This document shows positions 17,979 through 29,539 of a DNA stretch of 64,000 nt, piece by piece (positions within the stretch are counted from its first letter, which is position 1; every line of letters starts with the position of its first letter). The stretch lies in assembly GCA_030340625.1 (NCBI GenBank), contig JAOPHQ010002327.1, forward strand, positions 20,001 through 84,000, in the 5' to 3' direction. The translations under genes and the position numbers were made by a program. The notes beneath the pieces are model-generated. The model made no database searches and was not told the origin of the DNA. It saw only the letters and a list, made by a program, of their open reading frames with translations. This DNA is from Merluccius polli (Eukaryota; Chordata; Actinopteri; Gadiformes; Merlucciidae).

Positions 17979-18711
17979 TCTATGTGGACACGCCTCACAT
18001 TCCACATGCACACACCCGCTCTCTCTGGACCAGTGTTTCCCCCAAGGTTTTTGTCCTCTGTGTGTTCACAATGTGTACGTCTTTCCACTTGTTTTTTTTG
18101 GTTGCCACGGTTACGCTCTCCTCCTCCTCCAGTGGAGGAGCCGGAGCCGCAGCAGCAGCCCGGTGCGCTCCCGCTCCCTCAGCCCGTCACGTGCGCTGGT
18201 GAGTCCACGTGCACGACGTGCGACGCCATACACACACTGACCACCGGCGCCAGATTTACAACCATTTGGCGCCAGACACTTTTCCCCGAAGAGACTCGAG
18301 GGGGAAAGGGGGATCGAACCCAGTGCCTTTCGAATTGGAGTCGAACATCCTAGGCTAAATTGTGCACCACGTATCAGATTTTGTATTGTGTCGGATCCTG
18401 TCATCCATCTTGCGACTGAGCGACTAAAAAGGACTACATTTTGTTTTAGGGGTATATGATATTATAATATTAATACGTTAAGTTAAGAAAATGTTATCAC
18501 TCTCTCTCTCTGCCACACGAAACGCCTCCCCTCCCCTGGCTCTCAGGGTAAGTCCTGGTTGGTGTGCGGTTTTGGTTTTTTGCATTTGTTTACTTGTTAT
18601 TGAAAACAATATTCCCTCATCCACGTCGTCTGTCCTTCTCTTTCTGCTTTTCAGACTTTTAGCAGCACCCGGAGCAAATCCCCCGGTCGCCTGTCGGCCA
18701 GCTGGCTGTAG
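10312..18711 (+). CDS. spata18: spata18 / MIEAP (12 exons, about 490 aa, four apparent 1-base insertions)
   Basis: MIEAP is a coiled-coil mitochondrial quality-control protein, p53-induced in mammals and abundant in testis. Exons: 10312-10398, 11891-11996, 12489-12604, 12800-12918, 13448-13543, 14829-14963, 15320-15553, 16461-16619, 17232-17407, 17667-17792, 18133-18198, 18655-18711. Recognisable blocks are the N-terminus MADTLRRLV...NSCDQNLNRCCELIE, coiled coil from exons 4-6, an Arg-Ser region (SRSRSSSPLPRRGRSSSP), then the MIEAP C-terminal domain LLSRFSDLYAVERLEAQSLL...VNAMNVNPRISFPPEVDF-like (NAMNVNPRISFPPEVDF) and KYRRSYDSEFAAPLVLYHVW. All junctions are GT-AG. Odd: reading frame needs removal of one C in 15403-15406, one C in 15431-15434, one C in 17725-17728 and one G in 17767-17769; with that, 1473 nt read cleanly to TAG 18709-18711. 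The restored residues fit the family, so sequence error or a very young pseudogene is likely. Human SPATA18 has 538 aa. Confidence 0.93.
10939..11873. repeat. 24-bp minisatellite in spata18 intron 1, about 39 copies
   Basis: Unit GTGGTATGGTATAAATGGTG+TAAA, with a few shortened 14-bp units (for example near 10992 and 11110) and single-base variants. It stops 17 bases before exon 2. Because 24 is a multiple of 3, open frames run through on both strands; they are not genes. Every unit contains TATAAA. Confidence 0.97.
11997..12069. repeat. 15-bp array beginning at the spata18 exon 2 donor
   Basis: The exon 2 donor reads GAAG|GTAACTACAC, and the intron continues as repeats of GTAACTATAACTACA. 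Each unit restates the GTAACT of the donor. See the finding on splice-junction-seeded repeats. Confidence 0.8.
12225..12365 (+). mobile_element. Degenerate tRNA-SINE fragment
   Basis: TAGCGGTTAGGGG...GGTTCTGGTTTGGAAACTC, then GACCCCTACCTGGTCCTTAATGAC. The last part is the unit that is amplified at 40.2 and 50.9 kb. Spata18 intron 2. Confidence 0.55.
13774..14772. mobile_element. TIR transposon remnant interrupted by a LINE
   Basis: The left end TTTAAAGGGCCCCTGTTTTAC (13773-13793, of which the first bases form the TIR) is inverted at the right end (GTTAAAATAGGAACCCTTTAA, 14751-14771). Inside the left end, 13849-13875 repeats the arm of the 5202-5343 MITE. A LINE fragment is inserted in the middle. 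The right end also folds back on itself (14725-14757). Spata18 intron 5. Confidence 0.6.
13876..14560 (-). mobile_element. 5'-truncated LINE 3' end (Rex1/L2-like)
   Basis: On the minus strand a 74-codon ORF (14110-14334) reads YKPSRALRSTDSG...GEAAFSCYAAQNWNKLPAEL...FKSSLKTLLF, the conserved C-terminal tail of fish non-LTR retrotransposon reverse transcriptases. Downstream, the 3' end reads GAAATGCGCTATATAAATAA and ends in CCTTG repeats at 13876-13895. Inactive fragment inside spata18 intron 5. Confidence 0.8.
14800..14828 (+). promoter_or_regulatory. (TG)n-type 3' splice site of spata18 exon 6
   Basis: The acceptor reads (TG)11 then GTTCAG|C; a UG repeat stands where a polypyrimidine tract is expected. 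UG repeats at a 3' splice site are known TDP-43 binding sites (the CFTR exon 9 example). Exon 6 skipping is possible but not shown. Confidence 0.6.
14975..15200. repeat. Degenerate (CA)n in spata18 intron 6
   Basis: Interrupted CACACA tract immediately after the exon 6 donor. Confidence 0.85.
15617..15950. mobile_element. MITE copy 1 of the GGGCTGYAAC family
   Basis: Begins TAGGGCTGTAACTAACCATTATTTTCAT and contains GCAGCCAAGAAAAACTCAAGTATTCAT. The same sequence occurs at 22458-22796. The right end is missing. Spata18 intron 7. Confidence 0.75.
16010..16180 (-). mobile_element. LINE/SINE tail plus inverted tRNA-SINE
   Basis: 16010-16050 (plus) reads GACTGTATCTGTGATTAAGG...ACAAATAAAAT, a fish retroelement tail that is also seen near 21715 and 42150. 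16075-16180 is a minus-strand tRNA-SINE (GGCTAGGATGTTCGACTCC and TGGGTCCAATCCCC). Spata18 intron 7. Confidence 0.6.
16750..16965. mobile_element. Fish interspersed repeat (TTTATATAGTGCTTTTC type)
   Basis: Carries CATTTATATAGTGCTTTTC, CTCAAAGCGCTTTACAATTA and tandem CATTCACTCATT, the inverted 3' part of a very common fish repeat. Spata18 intron 8. Confidence 0.65.
17921..17974. repeat. Poly(C) plus (CA)n tract
   Basis: About twenty C residues followed by (CA)n in spata18 intron 10. Confidence 0.95.
18255..18400 (-). mobile_element. Inverted tRNA-derived SINE
   Basis: On the minus strand: TAGGATGTTCGACTCCAATT, then CACTGGGTTCGATCCCCC, tRNA-like A and B box relics. Spata18 intron 11. Confidence 0.6.
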
Positions 18712-18889
18712 AGGGGCCGCCAGGCGCGCAACGAAGCGCGCAAGAGCGTGCATGGGACGCGCACAAGAAGTAAAAGCAAGTTGGATTTGAACGTGTGCTC
18801 TAATGGATTTTTTATTTAATTTGCATCCGTCGGTGCTCAAAGTAAAACATTCAGACCTAAGTGCCCAACACCACATACTTTCCCCGCTG

Positions 18890-18935
18890 TGGGATAAATA
18901 AAGTATAATCTAATCTAATCTAATCTAATCTAATA
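18890..18935 (+). mobile_element. Retroelement tail with (CTAAT)n and AATAAA
   Basis: GGGATAAATAAAGT followed by five to six CTAAT repeats, typical of a fish retroelement 3' tail, 180 bp after the spata18 stop. Its AATAAA (18897-18902) is the first polyadenylation signal after the stop and could end the spata18 mRNA. Confidence 0.5.
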
Positions 18936-20460
18936 CTTCCGAAGCGTTTACACAGTAGAATACAGCAACATGTGAACCTAAAGACAACATGACCTGAGAA
19001 TTTATATTTTTATTTACCTCTTGATTTCCCCACATACCAACAAAGCATGCTGACATGCAAAACAGTGTACTGTACACTCAATCTAATGTTCCACTTAATG
19101 TTTAGTCCTTTGAAAACAGAAAGGTTTTGTGATTGCGTCACCGTCCGAAGGGGGCGGACCTAACATTCCAACCAATCAAAACACACTGGTCTCTAATTTG
19201 ATAGTAACCACTAGGCAGTAGGTTCTTCCAATGTCACCGTTGAAAGCCTCGACGATTATCACAATGATTGAATATTGTATAAAAAGGAATATACGTTCTG
19301 AACCTGAATGCTCTTCATGTTGTCTAAAACGGTCGCCATGGTTACTCCATCCTACAATACATTAGATAGGCAGCTTAACAAAGCCACCCGTTTTCTTGTG
19401 GTTTAACCTGTTCTTAACCTTTTAGATGGTGGATAGTTTTTTCATTGATTTAACAGAGGTTTTTATGAATTACTATGAAGAATGATTAACAATATCATGT
19501 TACAACCTGCACACCTGAGCACTTTCCTAGTCTGTAGAAATACTGAATCTCTCTCTCTCCCTCTCCCTCCCTCTCCCTCTCCCTCCGTCCGGTGCTCATA
19601 GAAGGATGTTTACCTGCAGAAATACTTGACTGATTAATATTATATTCATAATATGATGAATAATAAACACAGAAACCTCATGTTTTGGTGCTGTGGTGTG
19701 AATCTAATAAATTGCTAGTCTCCTTTGAGAAATTGAAATCGTGAATCATAAATAGGCCTTTTCGCTAGTTGATTAAAAGTTGATAAAGATTGTTTACATT
19801 ATGTCAATGTATCTGAATTATTTTGAGTTACATGTATTGATCATTTTTGGAATCATAGGCCAAAATTTACTGGTGAAAAATATAAAGTCTATAATTCATA
19901 TTTTAACATAGGCCTAATTCATATTTTAACTGCTTTGGAGGTCAGCATATATTATTTCACTGTGCCTTGTATAATAATGTTTTTCAGAATTAAACTTTTT
20001 AAAAACAGATCATCTCTGGTTGTTTAGTCCCACACTTTCTCTCTGAACTGCGGACCTGTCGCTGCAACACTAGAGGGAGCTGTTGCAGCGCAATAACACG
20101 TGTGCGTCTGTGAGGCCTTGCAGGAAAAAGCCCTACAATGCCAATATGCGTGCGTGTCTTCGCATACAAATGAGTTCATCAAAGTCAAAACCAAGATGAA
20201 CGCACGCAATTAGGCAGCGACTTCTTCCTTTGGATGAACAAACCCTTCAGGTTGAAATCTGGATTATGGTTGAGGCCCAGGCCGACCTATTGATCTCTCC
20301 ATCACTGTGGCCCCCCAACCGCAGCGTTTCCTCCTTCATCAAAACCCATTGAAGCATTACACCAGAAAAAAAGTAGTCTGTAAATGAGGTTGTATTGTGT
20401 TTGTTAATCACCGGAGATTATGGGCTGTAGATAAAGCAAGTCTGCTTATTTTGATTGGAC
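18936..20460. other. Intergenic, no gene seen
   Basis: AT-rich DNA downstream of spata18 without recognisable coding or mobile sequence. A CTCTCC-rich patch lies at 19550-19586. Confidence 0.5.
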
Positions 20461-20476
20461 GTGCATTCAACTATCC

Positions 20477-20492
20477 CCCCCCCCCCCCCCCA
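20477..20492. repeat. Poly(C) run
   Basis: C homopolymer of about 16, followed by an A-rich stretch. Confidence 0.9.
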
Positions 20493-20694
20493 CCAAAAAA
20501 ACAAAAAAAAATGAGTATATAATAATAATAATCCACATTTCAAAACCCACCCGTATAAGGACAATAAACACATGACGTCACCGGGTTATAAGTGGGTAAT
20601 AAGGCTCTGCATGCTGGGCCTGTGAAGCCATGTGGGTCTTGATCATATCAGCCAGGCCATCAATTATACTCCATTCGTTCAGCTTGACTGGAGC

Positions 20695-20775
20695 AGCACA
20701 TGGGGGATGGGGGAGGATGAGGGAGGATGGGGGAGGATGGGGATGGGGATGGAGGATGGGGGGGGGGGGGGGGTT
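20695..20775. repeat. GGGGGAT repeats and poly(G)
   Basis: GGATGGGGGAGGAT units ending in a G run of about 16 (20758-20773). A strong potential G-quadruplex. Confidence 0.85.
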
Positions 20776-20923
20776 GGTAACTAAGACCGGGTCCACTCCC
20801 CCTGAGGTCTCCATCGGCCTACGGAACCGACAGCGAAACGACGCGGGAAACGTTCATTTTGCTTTGTTTATTATGACGACCGAGCGGTCCGCTGGGCGCC
20901 ATCAGCCACCTCTCCACCCGCCA

Positions 20924-21326
<403 letters not shown>

Positions 21327-22290
21327 GAAAACAAGTCAGCCTCCCTAACTCAATATTTATGCAGTTGCTGAATATCCTTGGATGGGTTTTACACGTTTTT
21401 TTGAAGATAGGTCACCTAATAAAAAAAAAAAAACTGCACTAAACTTCACTTTTAGCTGTTATATAGTGCGTTCACTTCAACCGTCGTTAGTCCACAATCA
21501 TTACATGAAACAAAATGAGTGGTTGGTTGTTGAGGATTGAAATGATTGATTGTTGATTGTTGAAATGATAGTGGATCCACCAATCACAGACCCAGAGTCA
21601 GCAAAATGATAGGCTGACAAAGGGGCTTCTTTCATGTAACCCTTCACATTTCAATACAGATTGAAAAGGTTTGAAGGGTTTATGTCCTCCTATAATATGG
21701 GCCTGTGAAGCCCCTTCAGACTGTCATTAAGGGCCATATAAATAAAATGCTGATTTGGCTTCATTGTTGGCTTATTTATAATCTTGGAGAAGAGCTTACA
21801 AGAGCGAGATAAATATGTTCACTTGATATAGGGATGACAGAATAGCTCTCAACAGAGCAGCAGATATTGGGTGTTTTCTGGAGGAGAGATTTTTGTTATC
21901 GTTGGACGTGCCGCGCGGTACAGTGTGAGAGAATGAGTCCAACTTCAACAGTCGGCCATGTTCCAGAACCTCTTCAGAACACTTGGACTGTGGTGATGTT
22001 TCCTCTCCCTCTCCATGTCTTCCTCAGAGCACTGGGATCTGGCTGGCTTTCATCCTCCTCCTCCTCTGCTTCCTCCACCTCCTCCTCTGCCTCCTCCTCC
22101 TCCTCTTCCTCTGCCTCCCTGGTGTAGAAAGAGAGAGGGGGAGAGAGAGAGATCAGGCAATCAGTAAATCACTGCTCATGAGGACACAGAAAGTCAACAG
22201 AAAACAGCGCATGAATATTAAAGATGTTGAACAAGGATGATAGATAACAGGAGTCCGTGTTTAGTGTGGAACAAATCCTGCACAGAGCAG
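21327..22290. other. Intergenic with retroelement tail and CTC-rich patch
   Basis: No gene seen. 21690-21750 is another copy of the GTCATTAAGGGCCATATAAATAAAAT-type retroelement tail. 22045-22110 is a CCTCCTCCT-rich patch followed by GAGAGAG. Confidence 0.5.
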
Positions 22291-22294
22291 AACC

Positions 22295-22435
22295 ACCACT
22301 GTTTAGGACGCGGCTTAGCCATATAGTTCGAATCCCAGCCGAAAGGCTTTGGGTTCGAACCCCAATGTCCACAGTCTACCTGTAGGGCATGCTTGGGCAA
22401 GATGCCCAACCACCCAGCTGCTCCTTCATGATAAT
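22295..22435 (+). mobile_element. tRNA-derived SINE
   Basis: CGGCTTAGCCATATAGTTCGAATCCCAGCC, GGGTTCGAACCCC and GTCTACCTGTAGGGCAT...GGGCAAGATGCCC; close to the copies at 43.4 and 50.8 kb (motifs here are given in pieces). Confidence 0.75.
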
Positions 22436-22457
22436 GTTTAATATAATGTATGATCCT

Positions 22458-22796
22458 TAGGGCTGCAACAAAGGATTATTTTCATAGTCGATTAATCTAA
22501 CAATAATTTTTTTCGATAAATAGATTAATCATTTAGTGTTGGAAATGTCATAAATAATAGCAAATACCATCACAAGTTATAGAGTCCAACATGATGTCGT
22601 AAATGTGCTTGCTTCATCCGAAGCAGCCAAGAAAAACTAAAGTATTCATTTTATAATGATCCATGAACCAAACATTTGAATTTCTGAAGCAGTACTTGAT
22701 GAATGACCTAAACCATTTATCGATTCCAAAAATTTGATTAGATTGATTTTCTGTCGATTGACTAATCGATTACTCGACTAATCGCTACAGCCCTAA
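22458..22796. mobile_element. Complete MITE of the GGGCTGCAAC family
   Basis: TTAGGGCTG at the left and CAGCCCTAA at the right form the termini. The body carries ATTATTTTCATAGTCGATTA and GACTAATCGATTACTCGACT, a pattern common in fish genomes. A second copy (15617-15950) lacks the right end. Confidence 0.8.
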
Positions 22797-22799
22797 TAA

Positions 22800-23950
22800 T
22801 AATTGATCTGATCACTGTAAGTCACTTTGGATGAAAGCATCTATCTAAATGACTACATTGAAAACAGTTTAGTCTAGAACCATCATCGTGTAGTGAGGAG
22901 CTGTTCCAGGTAAACCTGTTATCTCTGGATGTCTCTCTTTGGCCCCTGAGTGCCATTAAACACATCTGGACAGAGGAAAGATGTGGACAGATCTTGGAAT
23001 AAAGGAGGGAGAGGGTAAATCTATCAGAAGAGGAAGAGAGGGAGGGACATGACACATGAATTCATGGTGGTTTGTTAATCCGCCAGAACATCCACTTCCA
23101 TGATCTCTTGCTGGTCTACAACAGCGGAAGAACCAGAGGCTCTAAAAAGCCAGGGGCCCTAAAGAGCCAGGCCTTGTGGGGCCTGGCTGGGCCTCTGGTG
23201 AGTCTAGGAATTTCGTCAGTGGAGCTGACGAAATACCTACTCTCTGTCTCTGTCTCTCTCCAGGGTCGTCCATGTTCCTTGATGATGTTGATGATGATGA
23301 TGATGATGATGTTGATGATGATGATGATGATGATGATGATGAGGATGATGATGATGATGATGATGAAGATTTTTTCTGCATGTCTGGCCGGCTGCTGTTC
23401 CCCCAGAGATTTGATGACACAGAGTCCCTCCGATTCTCACAGATATCCTACATCTGGACGAGTTTTGATGATGGGATTGTGTATGAATTCCATGCAAAAA
23501 TATCTGCCCTGTCATTCACAATGGCTGATAATGGAATCCACATTTTGGCATGCAACGACAAGGCACTTAGCCTTCTTAGATAGCACATCTTTCAAAAAAT
23601 ATCAATTGTTTTCAATGTTTTTCTCTGATACATCTGTCCGTTCTGGGCTACTGTAGAAACATGGCGGTGCAACTTGGCGGGCTCCGTGGAAGAGGACCCG
23701 TTTCCCTATGTAGATATTTAAGGGCTTTTTCTAAGGTAACGAAAACACAACAATTCTTATTTTCATGTGATTATACGCTAATTATACCATGGCCCTGGTG
23801 AATACTTGAATCAGATTTTTCGATAACATACACGCTATGACGTGATTGCAACATAAGCAGTCTTATCACCAGTCTAAAAATGAATGTGCTAAACAAAACG
23901 TTCATAACTGTAAAGTTGGTCCGTACTCGGATGGGACTACGTTTAGAAAG
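22800..23950. other. Intergenic; GAT microsatellite inside
   Basis: No gene recognised. An imperfect (GAT)n of about 85 bp lies at 23279-23366; ORFs across it (D-, M- or H/S-rich) are low complexity. Confidence 0.55.
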
Positions 23951-23956
23951 CTTTCC

Positions 23957-24167
23957 CGTTGCCATGTCGTTACTTAGATTGTCTCTATTTACTGGAGTAA
24001 TAAAGTAACATTGCCAGGTCGTTACTAAAATCATCTCTATTTACCGGAGTAATAAGGTAACGTTGCCACGTTGTTACTTAGATTGTCTCTATTTACTGGA
24101 GTAATAAGGTGATGTTGCTAAGTTGTTACTAAGATCATCTCTATTTACCGGAGTAATATGGTAACGT
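23957..24167. repeat. 52-bp tandem repeat, four copies in A-B-A-B order
   Basis: The unit holds GTTGTTACTTAGATTGTCTC...GAGTAATAAGGT. Copies 1 and 3 have TTAGATTGTCTC...TTTACTGG and copies 2 and 4 have AAGATCATCTC...TTTACCGG, so a 104-bp dimer was duplicated. Confidence 0.8.
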
Positions 24168-24244
24168 CCGCATTTAATATGAATCTCATGTTAACTGACT
24201 GCGTTCCAGGCATTAGTCAGACTCATATATTTCTCTGGTCATTT

Positions 24245-24730
24245 GCCACACTGCACCTTTAAACTCTACACACTGCACCTTTAAACTCTACATACTGCAC
24301 CTTTAAACTCCTCACACTGCACCTTTAAACTCTACACCTTTAAACTCCATACACTGCACCTTTAAACCACACACTGCACCTTTAAACTCCACACACTGCA
24401 CCTTTAAACTATACACACTGCACCTTTAAACTATACACACTGCACCTTTAAACTCCACACACTGCACTTTTAAACTCTACACACTGCACCTTTATACTCT
24501 ACCTACTGCACCTTTAAACTCTACATACTGCACCTTTAAACTCCTCACACTGCACCTTTAAACTCTACACCTTTAAACTCCACACACTGCACCTTTAAAC
24601 CACACACTGCACCTTTAAACTCCACACACTGCACCTTTAAACTCTACACACTGCACCTTTAAACTATACACACTGCACCTTTATACTCTACCTACTGCAC
24701 CTTTAAACTCTACACACTGCCCCTTTAAGC
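24245..24730. repeat. 22-bp minisatellite with 233-bp higher-order repeat
   Basis: Unit CACTGCACCTTTAAACTCTA, about 22 copies. The block starting near 24288 recurs near 24521 with the same irregular short units (CTACACCTTTAAACTCC and TTTAAACCACACACTG), so a block of about 233 bp was duplicated as a whole. Confidence 0.85.
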
Positions 24731-25035
24731 AATCAAGCATCGAACCTCGAAGCCGGTGCCTGCGACGGCGACCCGTGTTTTCCGAAGCAGCGTTAGCAGC
24801 GTATGGTGCTTCTGCTTCCGGTCCAGCCGGGGGACCGCAGAATACACGCTGGAGCCGTCAGCAGAAGAGCCACTCACATCTGGGCGATTTGTTTAATGAC
24901 AAAACCAGTTGCCGGTCCGTCCATGAGTTGGCCGTGCGGGACGCCACGTACAGACGCAGGTGTGAGGTCAGTGTGGTTAGGGCTCCACAGAGACGGGTTA
25001 TCGTCGGCCCTCCGTGCGCTGCTCTCACGGAAACA

Positions 25036-25199
<164 letters not shown>

Positions 25200-25224
25200 G
25201 AGTCAGGGACAGAGACATGTAGGC

Positions 25225-25433
25225 TACACAAGTAGAAAAAAGCGTGAGAAAAAAAGGAAGAGAGAAAGAAAAAGACAGCAAGGAAGATACAAAGAAGGAG
25301 AGATGAAGAGCAAAGAAGTGCAATAGTAGAAAGACAGAAAGAAAAAAAGACATAAAAAAAAGAAAATTGGAAAAAGGAAGAAACATAAGAGAGAGCAAAG
25401 TTGTACAGAAAAGTAGAAATAAATAAATAAAAA

Positions 25434-25469
<36 letters not shown>

Positions 25470-25515
25470 AGGAAAGGAAGCAAAAAAGAAAGAAAAAGAA
25501 AGACAGAAATAAAAG
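25225..25515. repeat. GAAA-rich purine tract
   Basis: Almost pure A/G on the plus strand for about 290 bp, including a GAAA tetranucleotide run at 25435-25470. Confidence 0.9.
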
Positions 25516-25599
25516 AAGGCAAGATCTGGTTCAGTCCTCACTCCACATGAAGCCACCAGGGGGCGCTTCAGGTCCACACGGCACATCTAGTTTATAGCT

Positions 25600-26154
25600 C
25601 TGGTGTCTGAGGCCAAGAGGTAGTGCCTGAACATTGGACAGGCACTACCCGTGTGTTTTTCATGATGTATGCTGGGTTTCCGCCAAGGTCCCCAGACAAG
25701 TTCAGACACCGCCGGGGGCTGTTGTCCTCCATACCAGATGTCCCCTCTTCTGTCTGTCGGGACGGGGAGATGAAGTAGCCTCTTGGTTATTTCTGGTCTT
25801 GTGTCGTGGTCACTGGTCAGCACCAAGGGGCCGGACAGAAAGACAGAAAGACAGAAAGACAGGCGGGGAGTCGGACAGACGGCGTGCCAAGTGTATTTCC
25901 CTCTGTATGCCCTCTGCTCTCGGCTATAATGACGGCGGTCCAACCTTCCTCCACAAGGTGGTGTGGATATGTTTCTGTTGAATCGCTAAACAGAGACAAA
26001 GGCATAATATATATGTTTAGTTGGTTCACAATAACTCACCAGTCAAACACAACTCACACACACACACACAACACCCAACACACAAATTGTAACTAATTGT
26101 GACTGATGTGTGCTGAAAAACCTGCTTCACACACACACATGCACACACACACAT

Positions 26155-26196
<42 letters not shown>

Positions 26197-26279
26197 CAAT
26201 CAAACACAAAACATTAGGAGCATCAATATTAATTAGCAAAGACTGTTGCTAATTCATGCTGAAAAACATCCTGTATAGG

Positions 26280-26310
<31 letters not shown>

Positions 26311-26760
26311 TGCCAAGTATGACGGATGATAATTGGGCAGATAGATGGGATAGTTCCCCTGACGTCGGCTCTATCTGACGGCGCCGTCCCGTGTGTCATG
26401 TGACCTGAGCTGCGGAGGCTTGTTTACATGCTGCTGTCACTCACGTCGCGGTCCCACCGAGCCTCCTGGCTGATAAACAAGCCATCTGTCAGCCAATCAC
26501 AGCCCGGAGAAGGTGGACGCAGGAGATACAGGCGATAACAACAGGATGACACACGCATGTGGTCTGGGAATGTAGGCGGTCTTCCTATGAATATAAACGA
26601 TGAATACATACATTAAAAGGGTGAGGATGGAGAATCACAACCAGGTGTCAAGTGTATTCATTTAGTGATCAGAGGAGCTGAACTATGTAGGTGGTGCGAC
26701 ACAACGATGTAACGCACAGCAACGCAAAATAGACACGCAAATCCTGCATGTAATTATTGA
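25600..26760. other. Intergenic with (CA)n patches
   Basis: No gene seen. (AGAC)n at 25836-25862 and (CA)n at 26128-26195 and 26281-26305. Confidence 0.5.
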
Positions 26761-27500
26761 AACTGTATGTAACTGTTACTGTATGTAACTATTGAAATGG
26801 TATGTAAGTATTACTGTATGTAACTATTACTGTATGTAACTATTGAAATGGTATGTAAGTATTACTGTATGTAACTATTACTGTATGTAACTATTGCAAC
26901 TGTGTATCTGTTACTGTAACTATTGATACTGTATGTAACTATTACTGTATGTAACTATGGTAACTGTATGTAACTATTGAAACTGTGTAGCTATTACTGT
27001 AACTATTGATACTGTATGTAAATATTACTGTATGGAACTATTGAAACTGTGTAGCTATTACTGTAACTATTGATACTGTATGTAACTATTACTGTATGTA
27101 ACTATGGTAACTGTATGTAACTATTGAAACTGTGTAGCTGTTACTGTAACTATTGAAACTGTATGTAACTATTAAATGTGTATGTAACTATTATTACTGT
27201 ATGTAACTATTATTACTGTATGTAACTATTACTGTATTGAAACTGTATGTAACTAGTATTACTGTATGTAACTATTACTTTATGTAACTATTGAAACTGT
27301 ATGTAGCTAGTATTACTGTATGTAACTAGTATTACTGTATGTAACTATTACTGTATGTAACTAGTATTACTGTATGTAACTAGTATTACTGTATGTAACT
27401 ATTACTGTATGTAACTAGTATTACTGTATGTAACTAGTATTACTGTATGTAACTAGTATTACTGTAGCTATTACTGTGTAACTATTGAAACTGTACGTAA
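26755..27500. repeat. Minisatellite of ACTGTATGTAACTATT-type units
   Basis: About 40 imperfect copies of a 15-23 bp unit (TACTGTATGTAACTAT or TAGTATTACTGTATGTAAC). Later copies insert AGTATT. No genic context. Confidence 0.9.
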
Positions 27501-27659
27501 CTATTCAAACTATAAATTATAGGATATTGAATAAAGATCTAGAGCCAATAGAGTAATTCACGTGTTTTGAACACGTGAATTACGCCCCCCCCCCCCTTAT
27601 TGTAAGTCGCCTGCTAAATGCCCGAATGTAAATGTCAATCTCAATGTAAATGATGACAG

Positions 27660-27760
27660 GTCAGAACATTGGACAGAACTGATGACAGATCCGATTGGAC
27701 ACAAAACTGATGACAGATCTGATTGGACACGAAACTGATGACAGATCTGATTGGACCGGA
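27660..27760. repeat. 28-bp repeat, about four copies
   Basis: Unit ACTGATGACAGATCTGATTG plus GACACGAA. It directly follows a SINE-like tail (GTAAGTCGCCTGCTAAATG, 27602-27620) and may be an expansion from it. Confidence 0.75.
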
Positions 27761-27837
27761 TGGCGGAACAGGACGCCTTATTAGCTGATGAACGCGTTAG
27801 CGAGATGGCGATATGGCCGCCAGGTCACGGGGTTGTG

Positions 27838-28540
27838 TTCCTGTGTGTGTTCCTGTGTATGTTCCTGTGTATGTTTGTTCCTGTGTGTGTGTGTGTTGCT
27901 ATCTGTTGCTGTGAGTGTGTGTGTGTGCGTGTTTGTGTGTGTTCCTGTGTGTGTGTGTTTCCGTAGTGGCAGGGCCATCAGGGGCCTTAGGTTCCTAGGA
28001 AAACAGTGTGTAATGTGTGTGTGGGTGTGTGTGTGTCATTTCATCCTGACAGGACAGGATCACTGATTGTTGTGATACTATGATGTAGCAAAGACTGTGT
28101 GTGTTATGTGCATATTTATGTGTGTATGTGCATATGGATGTGTGTATGTACACATAGATGTGTATATATGCATATGAGTATAGGATTGTGCATATGGGTG
28201 TGTGTGTGTGTGTGTGTGTGTGTACGCGTGTATATGGTGTGTGCTAGCGTGCATTCTTGTGTAAACAACCATATGTATTTTAGTTTTGCATATATGATAA
28301 TATGCATGTGTATGTGTGATGTATCTGTAAATGCAAATGTGCGTGTTTGGTGTGTGTGTGTGTGTGTGTGTATATGGTGCGAGCAGCGCACATGTAATCA
28401 AGGCATATGTATACATGCTGCGTGTGTGTGTGTGTGTGTATGGTGCATGGTGTAAACAAGCATACCGCATGCAGTATGTATGAGTGAACGCGCATGTGTG
28501 CGTGTGCGTGTGCGTGTGTGTGTCAACGGATACGCATCAG
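27838..28540. repeat. GT-rich low-complexity region
   Basis: TGTGTTCCTGTGTATGTTCC units (27838-27965), then interrupted (GT)n with TATG/CATA steps to 28525. ORFs on both strands are compositional artefacts. Confidence 0.85.
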
Positions 28541-28584
28541 GTAAAGGTAGACTAGATGAAGGAAACACTGCTGTGCTCACTCGG

Positions 28585-28695
28585 GGCAAACCAGCGGTCA
28601 GGACACTCTAGTAGCGCTCAGAAGGTTCTGGGTTTTGAGCCCCGGCGGGCCCCCGGCCTGTCTCTGACAGGCCCCCCCCCCCCCCCCCCCCCCTG
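28585..28695 (+). mobile_element. tRNA-SINE fragment ending in poly(C)
   Basis: GCTCAGAAGGTTCTGGGTTTTGAGCCCC resembles the SINE body; it is followed by a C run of about 20 (28673-28693). Confidence 0.5.
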
Positions 28696-29174
28696 CGGTG
28701 GGAGAGAGACACACGCGGGCCTGTGTGCTGCGGCGCAGACACGCGGCCATCTTGCTCCACACGTGGCTCCATGAAGACATCTGCTGGTACACCGACATTC
28801 TTGTTGTCGTGCCAAGACGTCCACGTAAAAAAAACATTAAAGGACCCTTGTTGTTGCTGTTGCTCGGGGGCCCGGAGTTGGCTTTTTTCGTGTGTGTCCT
28901 CAGACGTCACCAGAGCCACCCACAGGGGGCGGTACAGCCCTCCGTTCGCAAGCCGACATACTTGAGCGCAATATTAATTATAATGTTAATATTAATACGG
29001 TAATATCACGCGTCAAAACGGCCACAGCCCATTTACATTCAGTCCTTAAAGCTCATGACCGACGACGATCATTGCAAATGTGTGTTGTTGTCGTCATCTG
29101 TTGTGGCGGCGGCGGCTGGTGCTGGGCTTAGAATTAGGCCTGTATATTTTATATGCACCGCCGACCCCCCTTAG

Positions 29175-29217
29175 GTAGGAGGAGGAGGAGGAGGAGGAGG
29201 AAGAGGAGGAGGAGACG
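29175..29217. repeat. (GGA)n microsatellite
   Basis: AGGAGGAGG tract with one A/G change. Confidence 0.9.
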
Positions 29218-29539
29218 CGTCCTCTGAAAGCGCAGCTGCGCGCTCTGCGCACGTCCGTAACCGTTCTGCGATCCTCACCTCTGAAGATAATGACTGTGAA
29301 GTGCATCACATACCAGTAAGTACACATACCAATAGCACTACGACGTGCGTCCCTCCTCCAGCCGCCCGTTCCTAACCTACAAACGCCCGCGGCGACCTGA
29401 TAAAGTGGGACGTTTTACGCACAGGTGGATAGGTGTGCGCACCAACAGGATGACGCGCAACGCGCAACGCGGCCTTTCCTTATCTCAAACTCTTTTCCAG
29501 ACATCAGTGCCAGAGCCTTGCCAATGGCGAGGAACAAAG

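Noticed and set aside
22295..22435. tRNA gene suggested by GGGTTCGAACCCC
   Set aside because: The box B-like motif sits in a repeated SINE body; no acceptor stem or anticodon arm can be folded. The same applies to 7718, 43365, 50785 and 53400.
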